DNA of 64,000 nucleotides from Sanguibacter gelidistatuariae (GTDB taxonomy: Bacteria > Actinomycetota > Actinomycetes > Actinomycetales > Cellulomonadaceae), in NCBI RefSeq assembly GCF_900096585.1, contig NZ_FMYH01000001.1, positions 124,001 to 188,000 of the forward strand, in the 5' to 3' direction. The stretch's first letter is position 1. Every line of letters starts with the position of its first letter. Below, one piece after another: positions 60,184 to 64,000 of this stretch. The notes beneath the pieces were generated by a model, which saw only the letters and a program-made list of their open reading frames with translations, was not told the DNA's origin and searched no databases. The position numbers and the translations under genes were made by a program.

Positions 60184-62868
60184 GTGGCCACTGTCGATCA
60201 TGACTTGGTTCGGAACATCTCCGACCACGTCCGAAACTATCTGGCACTTGGAAAATCCGTTGATGCGGCACTTGCCGAGGTCCTCGACGCGCCGTGGGCG
60301 GCAATTGATGACGATGTCAAGTCCGCGGTGCGCGAGCACGTCCAAGTAGAACTCAACAAGAACGTCTCAGTTCAGGATCCGGCCAGCCTGACCCAGAACG
60401 TGATCGAAACAGGTCAGTGGTATCTCGGCCCGAGCAGCAAAGATCACGCTTGGCCGCGCTACGAAGAGTTCTTAAGGGCAACCATTCAGGATGACGCAAC
60501 AGAAGCAGTTGACGCAGCCTCCACGCGAATCGTTTCACTTCTCCGCCCTCCACGCGGAGACGATTTTCTGGTTCGTGGGCTAGTCTTGGGGTACGTCCAA
60601 AGCGGTAAGACAACAAGCTTCATATCAGTAATGGCCAAAGCCTTTGATGCAGGCTACCGAGTCTTCGTCGTAATGTCTGGCATTACCGAAAACCTACGCG
60701 CTCAGACGCAAGGTCGGGTCGACCACTTCACCTCACTGCTTGACGAGGGCAAGTTCATCGCGCCTACCGACATATACAAGGACTTCTCCTATCCGGGCTT
60801 TGAGCTGAACTCCCAAACAGGAAACCACGGCACCGGTGTCGTTATCGTGGTTAAGAAGAATACGGCCGTCCTCAGGAAGCTCGCCAACTGGCTCGAGCAA
60901 GCTGGGGCCACGCTTCGGCAATTCCCGATGATCGTCATCGACGACGAGGCCGACCAAGCAAGCATCGACGTCGGGAGCAAGGGCCGAACGTCAGCCATCA
61001 ACAAACAGATCCGCCGCATTCTGAAAGCGCCGAAGTCCGCGTATGTCGCCTATACCGCCACCCCCTTCGCCAACCTTCTCATTGATCCCGCACTGGAGGA
61101 TGACCTATACCCGCGCGACTTCCTCGTCTCGCTTCCTAGGCCGGCCAATTACTTTGGGTCAGAGAAAATATTCGGCGGTCCGGAGGGACTGGACTACGAG
61201 TATAACGACAAGACCGGTCTAGATATTATCCGAGACATCTCTGAGGACGAAGCAGTAATAGTACGTCCCAAGTCCGCAGCCACGATTGACAACTGGGACC
61301 CGAAGGTCCCAGCGGCGCTCAATGACGCACTCTCATGGTTCCTTCTTGCCACTGGAACTCGGCGACGGCGTGGCACGGGAAACCGCCACTCAACCATGCT
61401 CATCCACACGTCGATGCTCGCACGGGCGCACTTGCGACTGGGCACATCAGTCCAAGCATGGCTGACTAATCTCATCGCCGCGCTAGAGCGAGACGATGGG
61501 AACGCCTGGGACCGGCTGGCGAACCTCTGGGAAGCCGAATGCCTCCGCGCACATCAGCCCGTACCCGAGTCGTTCGAGGACATCCGAGCCGATGTCCTCG
61601 AGGCCGCTAGGGCGACACGGGTCGTGTGCGACAACTACCTGTCGACAGATCGGCTCTCGTACGCAGCCGACGAGCCAACTACTGCAATCGTAATCGGTGG
61701 GAACACACTTTCCAGAGGACTCACACTGGAAGGGCTCACATCAAGCTACTTCGTGCGCTCTGCTTCCGCCTATGACACCCTGCTCCAGATGGGACGCTGG
61801 TTCGGGTATCGGGAAGGGTACGAAGATCTTGTCAGAATTTGGATGCTCGAGGAACTCCAGCGGTGGTTTGCAGACTTGTCACTCGTCGAGTCCGAGATTC
61901 GCGATCAGATTGAATCGTACGCGCATGAGTCCCGTTCACCTGCCGATACCGCGGTCCGGATCCGGACACATCCATCCATGGCCATCACTGCCGCTGCGAA
62001 GATGCGAAGCGCAATCGACTCACAGATGTCCTACGACGGAAAACGAGTTCAAACCATCCTCTTCAACCATTTGGATGCGGACTGGCTGCGAGCAAACGTC
62101 GATGCTACGCGCGACTTGTTCGCCGCAGCGGGAGGAGAACCTAGGCTCGTGCACTTCCCGAGCGGCAGAAAAGGTTTCCGCAACGTTCCTGTGAAGACAG
62201 TCGATACTTTCTTGAAGTCGTACAAGTTCCACGAGGGCGCGGTTTCAATGACCTCGCGGCTTCTCACCAGTTACATCCGGAACGAGAATCCGAGCGGGGC
62301 GCTGACAAGTTGGAACATTGTGATAGTCGAAGGCGATGCCGAGATGCCTACGATCGACTTGGGACTCACAGACCTAATTCACACAATCACTCGATCCCGA
62401 ATGGGGTACTCACGGCCCGGACAGGCGAACCTGAAGTCGATCGCCTCCACCAGAGACCGCATTGCTGACGTTTCCTACACCAGTGAAGAGATCAGCGCAC
62501 GGTTCAAGGATCTCGCCATCACGCCAGAGGGTGTCGGCTTCGCGCGACACGACACCGCATATCGGCAGCTACGCGCAGAAGACAACCACGGGACCGGACT
62601 ACTGTGCATCTATCCCATAGACTCCACGTCGACCCCCCGCAACTGGGACGAAAACTCAGCTACGCAAACCCTTGCCAAGAATGCTCGATTCCCGCTCAAT
62701 GCAGTTGATCACATGGTGGGAATCACAATCTTCTTCCCGGACGCGACGGTGCAGAATTCAAGCGTGGCCTACAAAAGCGCAGATCTTAGCGGCTTGATCA
62801 TTGAGGATCCGGCCGACGAAGCGGCTGAGATCAACGCAATCGATGCAGCGGGGGAGGTCGAAGCATGA
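60184..62868 (+). CDS. Z1-domain SF2-like helicase of a MORC-type restriction system
   Basis: An 894-residue ATPase. Walker A GYVQSGKT is at 136-143, Walker B with IDDEAD at 252-257, and motif III-like AYTATPFANL near 290. The Z1 region IVIGGNTLSRGLTLEGL with QMGRWFGYR lies near 500-540. Z1 helicases were described by Iyer and colleagues in restriction systems with MORC ATPases. The GTG has AAGGGAG four bases ahead. The stop overlaps the DUF4420 gene by four bases. Confidence 0.93.
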   Translation: MATVDHDLVRNISDHVRNYLALGKSVDAALAEVLDAPWAAIDDDVKSAVREHVQVELNKNVSVQDPASLTQNVIETGQWYLGPSSKDHAWPRYEEFLRATIQDDATEAVDAASTRIVSLLRPPRGDDFLVRGLVLGYVQSGKTTSFISVMAKAFDAGYRVFVVMSGITENLRAQTQGRVDHFTSLLDEGKFIAPTDIYKDFSYPGFELNSQTGNHGTGVVIVVKKNTAVLRKLANWLEQAGATLRQFPMIVIDDEADQASIDVGSKGRTSAINKQIRRILKAPKSAYVAYTATPFANLLIDPALEDDLYPRDFLVSLPRPANYFGSEKIFGGPEGLDYEYNDKTGLDIIRDISEDEAVIVRPKSAATIDNWDPKVPAALNDALSWFLLATGTRRRRGTGNRHSTMLIHTSMLARAHLRLGTSVQAWLTNLIAALERDDGNAWDRLANLWEAECLRAHQPVPESFEDIRADVLEAARATRVVCDNYLSTDRLSYAADEPTTAIVIGGNTLSRGLTLEGLTSSYFVRSASAYDTLLQMGRWFGYREGYEDLVRIWMLEELQRWFADLSLVESEIRDQIESYAHESRSPADTAVRIRTHPSMAITAAAKMRSAIDSQMSYDGKRVQTILFNHLDADWLRANVDATRDLFAAAGGEPRLVHFPSGRKGFRNVPVKTVDTFLKSYKFHEGAVSMTSRLLTSYIRNENPSGALTSWNIVIVEGDAEMPTIDLGLTDLIHTITRSRMGYSRPGQANLKSIASTRDRIADVSYTSEEISARFKDLAITPEGVGFARHDTAYRQLRAEDNHGTGLLCIYPIDSTSTPRNWDENSATQTLAKNARFPLNAVDHMVGITIFFPDATVQNSSVAYKSADLSGLIIEDPADEAAEINAIDAAGEVEA

Positions 62869-63851
62869 GCAACATGGAGAGCCATCTCGCCTGGCTTCGT
62901 GCCACCTCACAGCCGACTCAGTTCACTCTCCGTGACACAGACGTAAAGACGGCTGCCGGGATCGTTGCGGTTGCAGTGGATGCCGAAGACCTCCCAGTAC
63001 TTATCATCCCGATAGACGATGATGAACCGGTCTGGACCGACGAACGCAGTTGGGGCGTGAAGGTTACGACTCACCCAGGGTCCTTCACCGGAACGACCAG
63101 CCGCGTCGTTGTGGTCCGATGCACGGCCACGGAGGTCGCTCAACCATTCACACATCTGGGCACCAGTCTCCTTGAGGCACTCGCCATCGATTCGACCCAA
63201 CCCGTGAAGACCTGCGCGACAGTGCTCTCGTCTTGGCAGCACCTGTTCGCTACAACGTCAAGGGGACTTCTCACAGACGAAGGAGTCGTCGGACTTCTGG
63301 CCGAGCTTCACGTTCTCGAATCGCTCTGTGCGCAGTGGGGCCCCCAACGCGCACTTGATGCCTGGCGGGGACCACTCGGCGAGCCTCACGACTTCACTGG
63401 ACCCGCAGGGGCCCTCGAGGTCAAAGCGACGACACATGCCTCGTTCCTCAAAGTGCACGTCAACGGTCTGACTCAGCTCGAGCCGCCACTGGGCGGACCA
63501 CTTCACCTTCACCTCGAGGTCATGAGCGCTAGTCCATCTGGCGACACCCTGCCGGGGGCGATTGGCCGGCTCATCTCAGCCGGAACGTCAGCCGCCCGGC
63601 TGTGGGAGCTGCTTGCCGAAGTGGGCGTCCGCTGGGCAGATGAAGACCTGTACCGGGAGCGGCGATTCGCGACCGTAGATTCCAAGACATACGCCGTAGA
63701 TGACGACTTCCCCAAGATCGTCCCGACAATGTTCTCATCTCAGGAAGCGTTAAGCGCAATCATGCAGCTTGAATACGTGATTGCTCTAGATGGCGCCACA
63801 CCCTTATCCAACTCATCCACCTCGACCGCTGTAAAGGTCCTTGGTCAATGA
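62865..63851 (+). CDS. PD-(D/E)XK motif protein (DUF4420)
   Basis: A 328-residue nuclease-fold protein. Glu147 (LLAELHVL), Asp176 (GEPHDFTG) and Glu185-x-Lys187 (LEVKATT) form the PD-(D/E)XK site, and HLHLEV follows. DUF4420 proteins are the candidate restriction nucleases beside Z1 and MORC genes. It overlaps both neighbours by four bases, so Z1, DUF4420 and the ATPase are made together. Confidence 0.9.
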   Translation: MSNMESHLAWLRATSQPTQFTLRDTDVKTAAGIVAVAVDAEDLPVLIIPIDDDEPVWTDERSWGVKVTTHPGSFTGTTSRVVVVRCTATEVAQPFTHLGTSLLEALAIDSTQPVKTCATVLSSWQHLFATTSRGLLTDEGVVGLLAELHVLESLCAQWGPQRALDAWRGPLGEPHDFTGPAGALEVKATTHASFLKVHVNGLTQLEPPLGGPLHLHLEVMSASPSGDTLPGAIGRLISAGTSAARLWELLAEVGVRWADEDLYRERRFATVDSKTYAVDDDFPKIVPTMFSSQEALSAIMQLEYVIALDGATPLSNSSTSTAVKVLGQ

Positions 63852-64000
63852 CCAAAATCGGCGTATACAGCGAGAGATTCGCGGCTACGGGCGCGGCAGA
63901 CGCCCGCGTCACAAAACGCGCAATGGGCAAGTCCCATGTCCCGTTCTGGCAGCTCTTCCTACGTGAGACTCTCCAGAACAGTTGGGATGCGCGGACAGGT
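63848..64000 (+). CDS. MORC/paraMORC-type GHKL ATPase (start only)
   Basis: The 51 residues in the window end with PFWQLFLRETLQNSWDART, the N-box of GHKL ATPases (Glu40, Asn44, Asp47), as in MORC-type restriction partners. The ATG overlaps the DUF4420 stop. The gene runs off the right edge; the rest of the operon (methylase, AIPR or others) is unknown. Confidence 0.82.
   Translation, partial: MTKIGVYSERFAATGAADARVTKRAMGKSHVPFWQLFLRETLQNSWDARTG

Overview
The window is about 64 kb of very GC-rich DNA with GTG/TTG starts, many four-base gene overlaps and actinobacterial families throughout (two ECF sigma factor genes, DUF6286/AmaP envelope proteins, DUF4235, DUF2510, AIM24 paralogues, a TPP riboswitch ahead of a fused thiamine permease). 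I read it as the chromosome of an actinobacterium, probably Micrococcales. I cannot name the genus. No rRNA, tRNA, CRISPR array or origin was seen.

Layout. 1-516: truncated Gfo/Idh/MocA oxidoreductase. 679-3255: six tightly packed genes of an Asp23/AmaP envelope-stress operon, divergent from an ECF sigma gene (3400-3963). 4023-5922: ThyX-like thymidylate synthase and two small envelope proteins. 5975-10783: TetR/MFS pair with two palindromic operators, MerR/aldo-keto reductase pair, DoxX-like protein. 11154-15604: thiamine ABC transporter (thiBPQ) behind a TPP riboswitch. 15856-29736: household and hypothetical genes (VOC dioxygenase, esterase, MprF-like synthase, PfkB kinase, SurE, alpha/beta hydrolase, DsbA, DUF2510, three AIM24 genes). 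29999-35524: a sugar-acid module (ManD dehydratase, MalFG-type ABC transporter, FadR-type regulator). 35760-41295: a Wadjet-like condensin operon, jetABC, with no jetD. 41649-42935: ADP-ribosylglycohydrolase with a zinc ribbon. 43857-50537: RND exporter with MarR regulator, Xre/membrane pair, reductase and HdeD protein. 50776-57000: a scrambled stretch with a low-GC insertion, a broken ECF sigma gene, an IS30 remnant, Fic, tandem UspA and a 5'-truncated YhcG nuclease. 56916-59144: TerD fused to a nuclease-like domain. 59288-64000: a defence island with Vsr, Z1 helicase, DUF4420 PD-(D/E)XK protein and the start of a MORC-type GHKL ATPase.

Two things stand out. First, a set of eight long hairpins lies between 18.8 and 43.7 kb. 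Their stems are 21-34 bp, several arms carry an internal motif repeat, and three share a TTCAAAC loop. Two near-identical ones sit at the two edges of the sugar-acid module, and others lie between divergent genes, where terminators are not expected. Second, defence-related genes are dense from 35 kb to the end: JetABC without its nuclease subunit, an ADP-ribose hydrolase, Fic, damaged YhcG, TerD-nuclease and the MORC/Z1 restriction-like operon. The first is my best candidate for something undescribed; the second's final operon is a known but little-studied architecture.
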